Positions 47,375 to 56,560 of a DNA stretch of 64,000 nucleotides are shown here, piece by piece (the stretch's first letter is position 1; each line of letters begins with the position of its first letter). The stretch spans positions 104,885 through 168,884 of the forward strand of contig NZ_JAQQXS010000012.1 in NCBI RefSeq assembly GCF_028595305.1, written 5' to 3'. Both the position numbers and the translations under genes were made by a program. This DNA comes from Roseateles koreensis. Lineage in GTDB: Bacteria > Pseudomonadota > Gammaproteobacteria > Burkholderiales > Burkholderiaceae_C. The notes under the pieces are model-generated. The model was not told the origin of the DNA, ran no database searches, and saw nothing but the letters and a program-made list of their open reading frames with translations.

Positions 47375-48913
47375 TCAGGCGTACAAGTCCACCACACCCT
47401 GCGTTGCGCGTGCCACGGGGCGAGTTGCTGCCGGCACACCGTTGTCATTCATGCTCAAAATACTTCGATCAGCCTGGCGAACGCCGCTGCCGCTACTTTG
47501 GCCGTCGTTTGCCTGATTTTGGCTGGTTTGGCTTTGTTGATTCATTTGCTGAAACACACCGCCACCGCTGAGCGTGAGTCCGTTGTCGCGCAGGGCGGCA
47601 GCGAGATCCGGCAAGCCGCGCTCCAGCACTTCGCGCGTTTGCGCGTTGTCCGCGTGGAATGAAATCTGCGCCTGTTGACCGTCCACCACGATTTGCACGG
47701 CTACTGGGCCCATTTCTGCCGGGTTGAGGTGCAAATGCGCTTCCTGCACGCCTTGCGAGGCCAGCACGCTCAGGCGCGCCGCCATTTCAGGTACAAATGC
47801 TGCACTGTGCAGTGGCTGCGGGAGGCTGATGTTGGTGCTGGTTGCTGCGCCGTTAGGTGGCGCGTCAGAGGGGGCTTGTGAGGCTTGGGCATGGGCCACC
47901 ATAGTGGCGGACAGCCCTTCCGGCTTGCTCGCGGCGGTGGCGAGGGCCTCGGCGCCTTGCCCGGCCGTTTGACTGGCGGCTTGGCCTGCACTGTTTGTTG
48001 TGGCGTCTGGCGCTTGCCCTGCGGACTGCAATTGCGCGGCAAACGAGCCAACAGATTTGTCCTTGCCATCGGCAACGGTTGCGTTGGCGTCCGTGCTTGG
48101 GTTGGCGCCGGGCTGTGCGTTCAAGGCCAAACTGCCAGGCTTGCCATGCAGATCAGCGCGGCCAGGTGCACCCAAGCTGCCTCGCTTTGCGGTGGCGCCT
48201 GCGGAGGGGGCTGTGCCGAAAGTATCTGTTGCGCCATCGGCTTGCGCGTCGGCGGCACTCGCATTTCCGATCAGAGAACTGGTGGCGTTGGCAGGGGTTG
48301 CCGCGGACTGTTGTGCCGCGGCTGCTGTCGCTGCAACTGTGGCGGCATCTGTCGCCGTCGTGTCGCTGCGCGATGCTGTGCCAGGAGCGTCTTTGTCGGA
48401 GGGGGCGGCCGAGGGCGCGCGTGCGGCCCGGGCTTGCGCGCAAGCCGTGGAGCCGCCGTCTGCGGCGAGGTTGGGCGCAGCGGCATCTGCGGCGGCACTG
48501 GCGGGCCGGGCCGTCAAGGCCAAGCGCCCTGGCAGATTGAGTTTGCTGGCGCTTGCGTTGCTTTGCGCCTGCGCGCCGCTTTCGCTGACGCTTTGGCTGG
48601 TGCTGCCGCTTGAAGGCTTCAGCGCTTGGCGATTGTTCTCCTGGCGCTGGCTTTCAGCCCGTTGGCTGAGGCTGTGTTCGGTCTCTTGCGCGCGCGCCTG
48701 ATTGCCGCTGATCAGCTTGTCTTGCTCCTGCTGACTGCTGTTGAGGCTGGCTGCGGTGGGTGTCGGGCTGGGCGGGGGTGTGAACTGGCTCAGCAGGGCA
48801 GAGAATTGGTGGGTGTTGGCATCCGTCGAGGACGACTGCGAACTGGCCAAAACGGCGCCCTGGCTTGCCCAGGGGCTGTCAACCCGGCTCACGCTATTGA
48901 AGGCTGTGCTCAT
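47375..48913 (-). CDS. fliK: Flagellar hook-length control protein FliK
   Basis: 512 residues. The first 360 residues are low-complexity Ala/Ser/Gln/Thr, the usual flexible ruler. The C-terminal domain (about 370-460) contains the conserved VQEAHLHLNPAEMGPVAVQI and ERGLPDLAAALRDNGLTL that interact with FlhB to switch export from hook to filament. It begins 11 bases after fliJ. Confidence 0.9.
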   Translation of the reverse strand: MSTAFNSVSRVDSPWASQGAVLASSQSSSTDANTHQFSALLSQFTPPPSPTPTAASLNSSQQEQDKLISGNQARAQETEHSLSQRAESQRQENNRQALKPSSGSTSQSVSESGAQAQSNASASKLNLPGRLALTARPASAAADAAAPNLAADGGSTACAQARAARAPSAAPSDKDAPGTASRSDTTATDAATVAATAAAAQQSAATPANATSSLIGNASAADAQADGATDTFGTAPSAGATAKRGSLGAPGRADLHGKPGSLALNAQPGANPSTDANATVADGKDKSVGSFAAQLQSAGQAPDATTNSAGQAASQTAGQGAEALATAASKPEGLSATMVAHAQASQAPSDAPPNGAATSTNISLPQPLHSAAFVPEMAARLSVLASQGVQEAHLHLNPAEMGPVAVQIVVDGQQAQISFHADNAQTREVLERGLPDLAAALRDNGLTLSGGGVFQQMNQQSQTSQNQANDGQSSGSGVRQADRSILSMNDNGVPAATRPVARATQGVVDLYA

Positions 48914-48923
48914 GGGTGTGGTC

Positions 48924-49394
48924 TCAGGCGCTCAGGCGAACAAATGGGTTGTAGGCGGACGCGGCGCTGCGGGCGGCCTGTTCGTCGCAGGCTTTTTGTT
49001 CCTGGCGTTGGGCGGCGCGGCTTGACTCCAGGCGGCGGCGCTCAATCAATTTGGCGATGGAGGCGACCCGCATTTCTGCCTCGCGCAGTTTGTCTCGGGC
49101 CACGTTCATGCGTTGGTCGGCGTGCTGTGCCACATGGCCCTGGCTGGTGATGGCCTCATCCAGCTTGCCGCCAAAGGTCTGATAGCAGGTGACGATGTCC
49201 ATGGTGCCGCGGGTGGCAAATTGCTGGCTCCAACGTTGCTGGTAGTCGCTGCGGTATTGGTTCAGTTCGCCGTGCTGATTGCGCGCGTGGGCGGCGCGTT
49301 TGTCCGCTTCCTGGAAGAGGCGCAGGGCTTCGTCGCGCTCGCTCTCGGCGCGCTCCAGCAAAATGTTGAGGACCTGCAGATTGCTCGAACTCAT
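48924..49394 (-). CDS. fliJ: Flagellar export chaperone/stalk protein FliJ
   Basis: 156 residues, almost wholly coiled coil, with LNILLERAESERDEALRLFQ at the start and RMNVARDKLREAEMRVASI near 95. It links the FliI ATPase to the export gate. The C-terminal 25 residues are Ala/Glu/Gln rich. Confidence 0.88.
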   Translation of the reverse strand: MSSSNLQVLNILLERAESERDEALRLFQEADKRAAHARNQHGELNQYRSDYQQRWSQQFATRGTMDIVTCYQTFGGKLDEAITSQGHVAQHADQRMNVARDKLREAEMRVASIAKLIERRRLESSRAAQRQEQKACDEQAARSAASAYNPFVRLSA

Positions 49395-49464
49395 GATGCT
49401 TTGCTCCGGAAGAGAGGCAAGGGCCGGGTCAGCGAGCCTTGCCTTTCGGGTTTATCGGCCGATC

Positions 49465-50961
49465 TCAGGCGTCCTTGATGACCGATGTCAGTTGTTTGAT
49501 GCTGTCGGACAGCGAGGCCGGGCTGTGCATGTCTTGCTGCAGCAGGCGGTTGATGTCCGGGTGACAGCGCACGGCCGCGTCCAACTCGAAGTCGTTGCCA
49601 GGGACATAGGCACCGAGTTGAATCAAGTCGCGCGCCTTGTTGTATTTGGCGAGCAGCTGGCGGCAACGCCGTGCAGCTTCGATGTGTGATTGGGGTGCAA
49701 CGTTCGTCATCACCCGCGAAATGGAGCGTTCGATGTCGATGGCGGGATAGTGGCCGGCTTCGGCCAGCTCCCGGCTCAACACGATATGGCCGTCCAAAAT
49801 GCCGCGCGCGGCGTCGGCAATGGGGTCTTGCTGATCGTCGCCTTCGCTCAGCACGGTGTAGAAGGCGGTGATGGAACCTTCGCCCGGCAAGCCGTTGCCG
49901 CTGCGCTCGACCAGTTGCGGCAGTTTTGCGAAGCAGCTGGGTGGGTAGCCCTTGGTGGCAGGGGGTTCGCCAATGGCCAGGGCGATTTCACGCTGGGCCA
50001 TGGCGTAACGGGTCAGCGAGTCCATCAGCAGCAGCACGTGCTGGCCGCGGTCGCGAAAATTTTCGGCAATGGCAGTGGCGTAGTGCGCGCCCTGCATGCG
50101 CACCAGGGGTGGTGCATCGGCGGGGGCGGCGACGACGACTGAGCGTTGCAAGCCTTCGGTACCCAGGATGTCTTCGATGAATTCTTTAACTTCCCGGCCG
50201 CGCTCGCCGATCAGCCCGACCACGATCACGTCGGCCTGGGTGTAGCGGGCCATCATGCCCAGCAACACCGATTTGCCCACGCCGGTGCCGGCGAACAGGC
50301 CCAGGCGCTGGCCACGGCCAACGGTCAGCATGCTGTTAATGGCACGCACACCGGTGTCCAGCGGTTTGCGCACCGGGTCGCGGTCCATGGCGTTGATGGG
50401 GCGGCGCACCATCGGCTCGGAATGGACCGTTTGCAGCGGGCCGCGGCGGTCCAGCGGGTGGCCATGCGAGTCCACCACGCGGCCCAGCAGGCCGTCCCCC
50501 ATGGGCAGGTGCAGGCCGCGGTCTTCGCCACGGCGCCAGGGGTGCAAGGGCTTGCCCAGTTGGGGGGCGATCAGGGGTAGGGCGCGCGGCAGCACCATGG
50601 CGCCGCTGGAGAGACCTTGAATCTCGTCCGTCGGCATCAGATAGGCGCGGTCGCCGGAGAAGCCCACCACCTCGGCGTTCACCGGACGCAGGCCGCGTTG
50701 GGGGTTGGCGCCGGAGCTGGGCATTTGAATTTCGCAGACCGAGCCCACCGGCACTTTCACGCCAGTAGCTTCAAGCACCAGGCCGGCCACGCGTACCAGC
50801 TTGCCTTGGGACTCCAGCGGCACAGGGTTGCCGGCAAACGCCTGCATGTCTTTCAGGTACTGCTGCCAGCGGCCCGTGCGGGTGCTGTAGCGTTCGGGGC
50901 CGGGTTCGGCGTCGTTGTCGCTGCTGGGGATGGCCAAGTCCAGATCGTCAAAACCGCTCAT
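49465..50961 (-). CDS. fliI: Flagellum-specific ATP synthase FliI
   Basis: 498 residues. Walker A is [17 protein letters not shown] (about residue 216), Walker [26 protein letters not shown] (about 300-325), and the [19 protein letters not shown] loop is typical. The hexamer energises loading of export substrates. It overlaps fliH by 4 bases. Confidence 0.96.
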   Translation of the reverse strand: MSGFDDLDLAIPSSDNDAEPGPERYSTRTGRWQQYLKDMQAFAGNPVPLESQGKLVRVAGLVLEATGVKVPVGSVCEIQMPSSGANPQRGLRPVNAEVVGFSGDRAYLMPTDEIQGLSSGAMVLPRALPLIAPQLGKPLHPWRRGEDRGLHLPMGDGLLGRVVDSHGHPLDRRGPLQTVHSEPMVRRPINAMDRDPVRKPLDTGVRAINSMLTVGRGQRLGLFAGTGVGKSVLLGMMARYTQADVIVVGLIGERGREVKEFIEDILGTEGLQRSVVVAAPADAPPLVRMQGAHYATAIAENFRDRGQHVLLLMDSLTRYAMAQREIALAIGEPPATKGYPPSCFAKLPQLVERSGNGLPGEGSITAFYTVLSEGDDQQDPIADAARGILDGHIVLSRELAEAGHYPAIDIERSISRVMTNVAPQSHIEAARRCRQLLAKYNKARDLIQLGAYVPGNDFELDAAVRCHPDINRLLQQDMHSPASLSDSIKQLTSVIKDA

Positions 50962-51770
50962 GGCTGCACCTCCGTACCGTCGTCAACGGGCCCGCGGGCG
51001 TCTGACGAGCCCTGGCCACGCCGGTCTTCCCACAGCGAGGCCTGCCCCATGGCGGCGGCGGCTTGCTGCCAGCGGGCAGCGAGGGAGGCATCCACGCTGC
51101 TGATGTCGGAGTCCACCTTGCAACCGCCGCGCGCCACATCGGGGTCGGGCAGCAGCTGGGCTTCGCGGGCACGCAGTTCTTCACCGGCGCCGTCCATCAC
51201 CAGGGGATAGTCGGCGGGGTTCACGCGCACACGCACGTGTTTGGCGGACAGCTGCAGGGCTTCCACCGCGTCGTGTGCCACTTTGGCGATGTGCTCGGGG
51301 CGTTGCGTGATCTCGCTGCGCACCACCTGACGGGCCAGTTCGACGGCACAACGGGCCAGCGCCTGCGCCATATCACCTTCCAGGGCGAGCAGGTCGGCGT
51401 CGAAATTCTTGACCAGGCTACCGATCTGGGTGGCCATCTGCTTGGCAAAGCTTTGCTTGAAGGCGTCCAATGCGGCCATGCCGTCGCGGTATCCGTCTTG
51501 GTAGCCCGACTGACGTGCTTCATGCAGCAACTCGGACACATCGGGTTCCGGCGGTGCGGCCGGAGCCGTAGCAGGGGCCGCAGCTGGCGGCTGGTTGGGG
51601 GCGTTGACGGGCGGGCGCTTTTCGTTCATTGCGCCATGCAGTGCGTCCGGATTCCACGCAGCAAAGCCTTGCAACTCTTCACGTGGAATGAAGCGGCTGT
51701 AGCTGCTGGTGCGCGCCGCGCTGCCTTCGCGTTGCGGCGGCGGAACTTGGCGGGGAGGGACTCTAGTCAT
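50958..51770 (-). CDS. fliH: Flagellar assembly protein FliH
   Basis: 270 residues. A Pro/Ala-rich N-terminal part (to about 85) is followed by the charged helix and the C-terminal FliH/HrpE domain with [18 protein letters not shown] (about 138-155) and [11 protein letters not shown] (about 187). It binds FliI and keeps its ATPase in check. Confidence 0.92.
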   Translation of the reverse strand: MTRVPPRQVPPPQREGSAARTSSYSRFIPREELQGFAAWNPDALHGAMNEKRPPVNAPNQPPAAAPATAPAAPPEPDVSELLHEARQSGYQDGYRDGMAALDAFKQSFAKQMATQIGSLVKNFDADLLALEGDMAQALARCAVELARQVVRSEITQRPEHIAKVAHDAVEALQLSAKHVRVRVNPADYPLVMDGAGEELRAREAQLLPDPDVARGGCKVDSDISSVDASLAARWQQAAAAMGQASLWEDRRGQGSSDARGPVDDGTEVQP

Positions 51771-51797
51771 GATGTGTTGCGCGTATCAGTTCATGGT

Positions 51798-52793
51798 TCA
51801 GACGAACTGATCGTCGCCACCGCCGGCCAGCACGATGGTGCCTTCGTCCACCAGGCGGCGGACGATCTTGAGCATTTCCTTCTGTTCCGACTCCACTTCG
51901 GACAAGCGCACCGGGCCGCGCGACTCCAGGTCTTCGCGCAGTGTTTCGGCCGCTCGCGTGGACATATTGCGCAGCACCTTTTCGCGCAACTCGGCGCTGG
52001 CACCCTTCAGGGCGACGATCAGCGATTCGCTCTGCACTTCCTTCAGCACGGCTTGGATGCCCTTGTCGTCGACTTTCTCCAGATCGTCGAAGGTGAACAT
52101 GTTGTCCATGATCTTCTGGGCCAGATCGGCGTCGGCCTCGCGGATGTAGTCCAACACCGAGGCTTCCACGCTGGAGCCCAGCATGTTGATGATTTCGGCC
52201 GCGGTCTTGACCCCGCCGAGATTGGATTTCTTCATGCGCTCGCCGCCAGCCAGCACCTGGCTGAGCACCTCGTTGAGATCCTTCAAGGCCAGCGGCTGGA
52301 TGCCGTCGAGGGTGGCGATTCGCACCAGCACTTCATTGCGCTGGCGCTCGGTGAAGACGCGCAGCACCGAACTGGTCTGGTCAAAGTCCAGATGAGCGAG
52401 GATGGCGGCAATGATTTGCGGATGCTCGTTGCGCAGCAACTCGGCGACCGAGGCCGCATCCATCCATTTCAGGCTTTCGATGCTGGACACATCGCTGCCT
52501 TGCAGAATGCGGTCCAGCAGCAGATTGGCCTTGTCGTCGCCCAGCGCCTTGCGCAGCACCGAACGCACATACTCATCGGTATCCGTCACCAGCGTGCTTT
52601 GGGTAGCGGCTACGGCGTCAAAGCGCACCAGTACCTGCTCTACCTTGTCGCGCGCCACCACCTTGAGCTTGGCGATGGTTTCGCCCAAGGCTTGCACTTC
52701 CTTGGGTTGCAAATGCTTGAAGACCTCGGAGGCTTCTTCTTCGCCGAGGGACATCAGCAGGATGGCGGCGTCTTCGAGTCCGGAATCGTCCAT
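51798..52793 (-). CDS. fliG: Flagellar motor switch protein FliG
   Basis: 331 residues. N-terminal ILLMSLGEEEASEVFKHL binds FliF; EHPQIIAAILAHLDFDQTS is the middle-domain EHPQ motif (about residue 128); the C-terminal torque helix shows LREKVLRNMSTRAAETLREDL (about 265-285) with the charged residues that meet MotA. Confidence 0.96.
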   Translation of the reverse strand: MDDSGLEDAAILLMSLGEEEASEVFKHLQPKEVQALGETIAKLKVVARDKVEQVLVRFDAVAATQSTLVTDTDEYVRSVLRKALGDDKANLLLDRILQGSDVSSIESLKWMDAASVAELLRNEHPQIIAAILAHLDFDQTSSVLRVFTERQRNEVLVRIATLDGIQPLALKDLNEVLSQVLAGGERMKKSNLGGVKTAAEIINMLGSSVEASVLDYIREADADLAQKIMDNMFTFDDLEKVDDKGIQAVLKEVQSESLIVALKGASAELREKVLRNMSTRAAETLREDLESRGPVRLSEVESEQKEMLKIVRRLVDEGTIVLAGGGDDQFV

Positions 52794-52821
52794 GATATTT
52801 TTGCTTCTCTGGGGTCCGGGG

Positions 52822-54528
52822 TCAGGCGGCTTCGCCGGTCATCCAGCTGCGCATGATGTTGGCCACCGCCACTGGGTTCTCGCGGGCCAGCAGGCGGGCT
52901 CGCTCCAGCTTGTCGTTGGAGACCGGTGCTTCCAGCGCCGGCAGTCCGTTGGCGCCGAGTACGGCTGGCAGATGGTTTTCTTCGTCGACGATGGCGCTGA
53001 GTTCTTGTGCGCCTTCAGCCTTGTCCTCGTCTTTCACCTCAGGTGGCGGAGGGTTCACGGCGCGGATGGCCGGGCGCACCATGCCGAACACGGCAATCAG
53101 GGCCACCAGCACTAGCGCCAGTGGCACCGCGGCAGCACGCACGATGTCCAGCACCATGGGTTGCTTCCACAGCGGCAGCTCGATGCTTTCGGGCTTTTCG
53201 TTCATGAAGGGTGCGGTGATGACCTTCAGCGAATCGCCACGCTCCTGGCTGAAGCCCATCGTCTCCTTGACCAAGGCTGTCAGCTTGTCGAGCTCTTCTT
53301 GGGGGACGGGCACCGAGTTGACTTTGCCCTTGGGGTCAGTGCTGCTGCGGTGGTTGAGCACCACGGCCACGTTCAGGCGCCGGACCTGGCCGGTAGCGTT
53401 GCGCACCACGCGCACCGTTTTGTCCAGCTCGAAATTGGTCACGGCTTCGCGACGCGAGCTGTTGCTGGCGTTGCCGCCCGTGACTTGCAAGGGGGCGGAG
53501 GCGCCGTTGATGGGCGCAGTGGCGGGCACTGGGGGCTGATTGGTTGCTGCACCGGGGACGCCGGTGGGCAGGGCGGGCGTGCCGTTGGTGGATTCGTTGG
53601 TTTGCGAGCTGCGCACGGCGGCGCTGGCGTTCTGGCCTTGGTTGGGCTTGAACTCCTCAGCGGTGGACTCCACCTGCGAGAAATCAACGTCTGCGGTGAC
53701 GGTGGCGCGCAGGTTTTCACGGCCCACCACCGGCTCCAGCAATTCATAGATGCGCTTGGTGGTGTTGGCTTCGATCTGCTGCTTGTATTGCAGTTGCTGG
53801 GTGTCCAAGCCGTTGCCGCTACCGTCGTTGCCGGGGTTGGACAAGAGCGCGCCGGTCTGGTCCAACACGCTCACGGCCTTGGGCGACAACTCGGGCACGC
53901 TGGCAGAAACGAGGTGCACGATGCCCGCGATCTGGCCGCGGTCCAGCGTGTGGCCACCGCGCAGCGTCAACATCACCGAAGCGCTCGGCTTTTGCTGCTC
54001 GCGGAAGAAGCCATTCTGCTGCGGCATGGCCAAATGCACGCGGGCGTCGGCCACATCCGCCAAGGCGGTGATGGTGCGAACGAGTTCGCCCTCCAGGCCG
54101 CGCTGAAAGTTCAAGCGTTCATTGAATTGAGTTTGTCCGATGGAGCTTTTGTCCATCAGCTCAAAACCCACCGTGCTTCCCTTGGGCAGACCCGCAGAGG
54201 CCAGCTTCATGCGCACGTCGTAGACCTGGCCAGCCGGCACCAAAATGGTGCCGCCGGGTTCATTGCGATAGGGTACGCCCAAGGTGGTCAGCTGTGCGAT
54301 GACGGCGCCGCCGTCTTTGTCTGACAAACCGGTGAACACCGGGCGGAAGTCGCCTTGGTTGGTCCACAGCGTCATCGCCAGCACGGCGCCGGCCAGCACC
54401 GCCAAGCCACCGGCCATCATCACCTTGCTGCGGGTGGGCATGGCCGCCAGGCGGGTGCCAAAGCTCTCGCCGCCCGGGGTGACGGTGAGGGGCAGGTTGG
54501 CTGCGGTGGGGCTGATTGCGTTGTCCAT
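52822..54528 (-). CDS. fliF: Flagellar MS-ring protein FliF
   Basis: 568 residues. Two transmembrane segments bracket the periplasmic ring-building domains: about residues 35-52 (VMMAGGLAVLAGAVLAMTL) and about 455-478. The YscJ-like domain reads RNEPGGTILVPAGQVYDVRM and the RBM3 region carries ENLRATVTADVDFSQVESTAE. The C-terminal tail binds FliG. First gene of the leftward fliFGHIJK run, divergent from fliE. Confidence 0.96.
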   Translation of the reverse strand: MDNAISPTAANLPLTVTPGGESFGTRLAAMPTRSKVMMAGGLAVLAGAVLAMTLWTNQGDFRPVFTGLSDKDGGAVIAQLTTLGVPYRNEPGGTILVPAGQVYDVRMKLASAGLPKGSTVGFELMDKSSIGQTQFNERLNFQRGLEGELVRTITALADVADARVHLAMPQQNGFFREQQKPSASVMLTLRGGHTLDRGQIAGIVHLVSASVPELSPKAVSVLDQTGALLSNPGNDGSGNGLDTQQLQYKQQIEANTTKRIYELLEPVVGRENLRATVTADVDFSQVESTAEEFKPNQGQNASAAVRSSQTNESTNGTPALPTGVPGAATNQPPVPATAPINGASAPLQVTGGNASNSSRREAVTNFELDKTVRVVRNATGQVRRLNVAVVLNHRSSTDPKGKVNSVPVPQEELDKLTALVKETMGFSQERGDSLKVITAPFMNEKPESIELPLWKQPMVLDIVRAAAVPLALVLVALIAVFGMVRPAIRAVNPPPPEVKDEDKAEGAQELSAIVDEENHLPAVLGANGLPALEAPVSNDKLERARLLARENPVAVANIMRSWMTGEAA

Positions 54529-54830
54529 GAGCTGACGGCTGGCGGTGAGGGTGAGAATGGGCTGGTGTGCGGTGTTGAAAAGTGCCGTACTTGACGTGGG
54601 TTCTGTGCGTTAGTTCACGGCGACACGGGAAAGTGCCGCGATAGATGAATTATTCGGATTTGCCCCCTCAAGAAAGCCGGGAACAAGCCGAGGAAGGGCG
54701 CTCTTCTCGTTTCTTCAAGAAGGCAGTGACGGCCTAGACTTCGTCCCATCGCCACAGTTGCGCCCTGATGCTGGGAGCCCGGAACTCTTCCGAGTCCTTC
54801 TCAAAACCGGGGTGCACACGAAAATCCGTC
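54529..54830. other. Divergent fliF-fliE control region
   Basis: The 302-base gap holds no gene. A plus-strand sigma-28-like pair is noted separately; no sigma-54 (-24/-12) element and no convincing promoter for fliF were found. Confidence 0.4.
54668..54694 (+). promoter_or_regulatory. Weak sigma-28-like promoter for fliE
   Basis: TCAAGAAA (54668-54675) and GCCGAGGA (54687-54694), spaced 11 bases, partly match the flagellar sigma-28 pattern (TAAAGTTT, GCCGATAA). fliE is usually expressed earlier than the filament genes, so the assignment is tentative. Confidence 0.3.
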
Positions 54831-55154
54831 ATGGACCTGAAGCTCAAACCGTTTGATTTCGCTCAAGCCACCGCACGTGCGGGCTTGGCCGTCAACGGCC
54901 AGCCCCTGGCGAAAGCCAAGGCCGCAGGCGGCGCCAGCTTTGGCGATGCCATGGCGCAGGCCATGAAGGGCGTCAGCCAGACGCAGAACGAAGCGGTGCG
55001 CCTGCAACGTGAAGTGCAGCTCGACAACCCCACCGTCAGCCTGGAAGAAACCATGGTCGCCATGCAAAAGGCGCAAATCGGCTTCCAAGCCACCCTGCAG
55101 GTACGCAACCGGCTGGTCTCGGCTTACAGTGAAATCATGAACATGCAGGTGTAG
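54831..55154 (+). CDS. fliE: Flagellar hook-basal body protein FliE
   Basis: 107 residues from the ATG at 54831. The frame is open upstream but similarity starts with FDFAQATARAG and the typical C-terminus VSLEETMVAMQKAQIGFQAT...RNRLVSAYSEIMNMQV is complete. It connects the MS ring to the rod. Divergent from fliF, as in many proteobacteria. Confidence 0.94.
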   Translation: MDLKLKPFDFAQATARAGLAVNGQPLAKAKAAGGASFGDAMAQAMKGVSQTQNEAVRLQREVQLDNPTVSLEETMVAMQKAQIGFQATLQVRNRLVSAYSEIMNMQV

Positions 55155-55204
55155 GTTTTTGCCGGCATGTTCATTGAGTTGCTGAGTACGCGACACAAAT
55201 AAAA

Positions 55205-55227
55205 AAGCCACCCAGTAGGTGGCTTTT
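55205..55227. terminator. Terminator between fliE and the toxin gene
   Basis: AAGCCACC (55205-55212) / GGTGGCTT (55218-55225) with T residues on the plus side and A residues on the left, so it can serve both convergent genes. Confidence 0.75.
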
Positions 55228-55246
55228 GTATTGCTGCTGGCGGGCT

Positions 55247-55636
55247 TTAAACTTGAATGAGCTTCACATTGGGATATTGAAGAATCAGCGCATCGCGGGT
55301 CACCAGATGGTAATTCTCAACTTGGGCTTGCGCAATCATCATTCGATCAAATGGATCGTTGTGGATTGCAGGCAATCCTGGGGCGGCGATTGCATGAGCG
55401 CCGGAAATTGAGAGCAATTTATAGCCCGCTGCGGTGAAGAATGTCATCGCATTGGCTGCGTTGATAGGCATTCCCGCAGGATTCTTTGCATTCTTAATGC
55501 CAATTTCCCATATCGCAGCGGAGCTCACCCAAATATCATTGGCGGGCGAAGCGATCATGGCGTTGGTCGCGGCGGAAAGCGTCGGGTTTGCCGTAATCGC
55601 CCAAAGGGCAACATGGGTATCAAGCAGCAGATTCAA
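55247..55636 (-). CDS. vapC: VapC-like PIN-domain toxin
   Basis: 129 residues. The PIN acidic residues are visible in LLLDTHVALWAI (Asp6), SAAIWEIGIKNAK (Glu44) and HNDPFDRMMIAQA (Asp near 95 and 98), with a final VTRDALILQYPNVKLI. Such toxins are Mg2+-dependent RNases, often of tRNA. It overlaps the antitoxin gene by 4 bases. Codon use is less G+C-rich than in the flagellar genes around it, a sign of later acquisition. Confidence 0.88.
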   Translation of the reverse strand: MNLLLDTHVALWAITANPTLSAATNAMIASPANDIWVSSAAIWEIGIKNAKNPAGMPINAANAMTFFTAAGYKLLSISGAHAIAAPGLPAIHNDPFDRMMIAQAQVENYHLVTRDALILQYPNVKLIQV

Positions 55637-55878
55637 CGGCCATCACCCAAAAAGGTTGCGGCAATCTCTGCATTGTCTGAATCAATATCGTCGGGCACCA
55701 CAAACAAACCTTTGGCAATACCAATGCGCTTGTTTGTTGCCTCGCTTTTGATGGGCACAAGCTTTGCAATTGGAATGCCTTGCTTTGTGACGATGATTTC
55801 GCTTTCTTCGCCGGCGTTGATCGACTCAAGCAAAGTCGTGATGGATGCTAGTGCTTGTGCGTAGGTCACTGTGGACAT
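55633..55878 (-). CDS. Phd/YefM-like antitoxin
   Basis: 81 residues. The N-terminal Phd/YefM fold reads VTYAQALASITTLLESINAGEESEIIVTKQGIPIAKLVPI, with a C-terminal toxin-binding tail. It precedes the PIN toxin with a 4-base overlap, the usual type II order. It should bind its own promoter, in the 123-base gap upstream. Confidence 0.85.
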   Translation of the reverse strand: MSTVTYAQALASITTLLESINAGEESEIIVTKQGIPIAKLVPIKSEATNKRIGIAKGLFVVPDDIDSDNAEIAATFLGDGR

Positions 55879-56001
55879 GATGCACCTCCGTTCGGTGAGT
55901 CTAGCGTGATCAGGACCCTCCTGGCCATCAAGATGGATTGGGCGACCTCGGCGCTGGCTTGGCGATCAGAATGACGTGATGAGATCTGGCGCCTGATCGA
56001 T

Positions 56002-56544
56002 TCAACAACGCAGGGCGCCTACAGCGTCAGGTCCGCAGATGTGGGTACGCCCCATGGGGTTGAGCACCACCCGCAGGTTTTGGCCGGCCTCGGTGCGCAG
56101 GGCGGCCGCGCCGCTTTGGGCCACCTGGCCCAGGCCGGGTGAAAAGGCGGCATCTTGTGCCGCGTCCAGCAGCACATGGGGATAGTGTGTGTTGTCCATG
56201 TGGCTGAGTTCGCAGCGCCCCTGCGGGCTGGTGCCGGCGCAATCGCAGGGCTTGGCGCGGCTTAAGCCCCAGCACCATTGTTTGCCGGCGTTGTAGTTGA
56301 TGAAAATGGCCGAGTTCTCGCTAACGCTCAATTCACGGGCATGGCGCAGGTCCAAGGCCAGCAACTCGGCAACCTGGCGCAATTGCCGGCGCTGCAGCAT
56401 GTGCTGGTAACTGGGTATGGCGACGGCAAGAAGAATGCCCGTGATGGCGATCACGATGGCCATTTCAAGCAAGGTGAAACCGCAGCTTTTGCCGCGGCGT
56501 TTACTGTTGCGTGTGCGAGCAAGCCGGGGGGGGAGGGCGTTCAT
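56002..56544 (-). CDS. GspH/FimT family pseudopilin
   Basis: 180 residues. The prepilin site and helix read CGFTLLEMAIVIAITGILLAV (residues about 22-42) with the conserved Glu at +5, after a short basic leader. The C-terminal domain has cysteines (WCW, CDCAG, RCELS, ICGP, RC at the end) that could form disulfides. It is processed by PilD-type peptidase and belongs to type IV pilus or type II secretion machinery, but no other pilus gene is in the window. Confidence 0.85.
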   Translation of the reverse strand: MNALPPRLARTRNSKRRGKSCGFTLLEMAIVIAITGILLAVAIPSYQHMLQRRQLRQVAELLALDLRHARELSVSENSAIFINYNAGKQWCWGLSRAKPCDCAGTSPQGRCELSHMDNTHYPHVLLDAAQDAAFSPGLGQVAQSGAAALRTEAGQNLRVVLNPMGRTHICGPDAVGALRC

Positions 56545-56560
56545 GGCGCTCTCATGCGCT

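Noticed and set aside
51063..52856. Plus-strand open frame of 597 codons opposite fliH and fliG
   Set aside because: Typical antisense composition (His, Gln, Val), covers two genuine genes and contains no motif.
54529..54830. Sigma-54 promoter before fliF or fliE
   Set aside because: No GG-N10-GC element with acceptable flanking bases was found on either strand.
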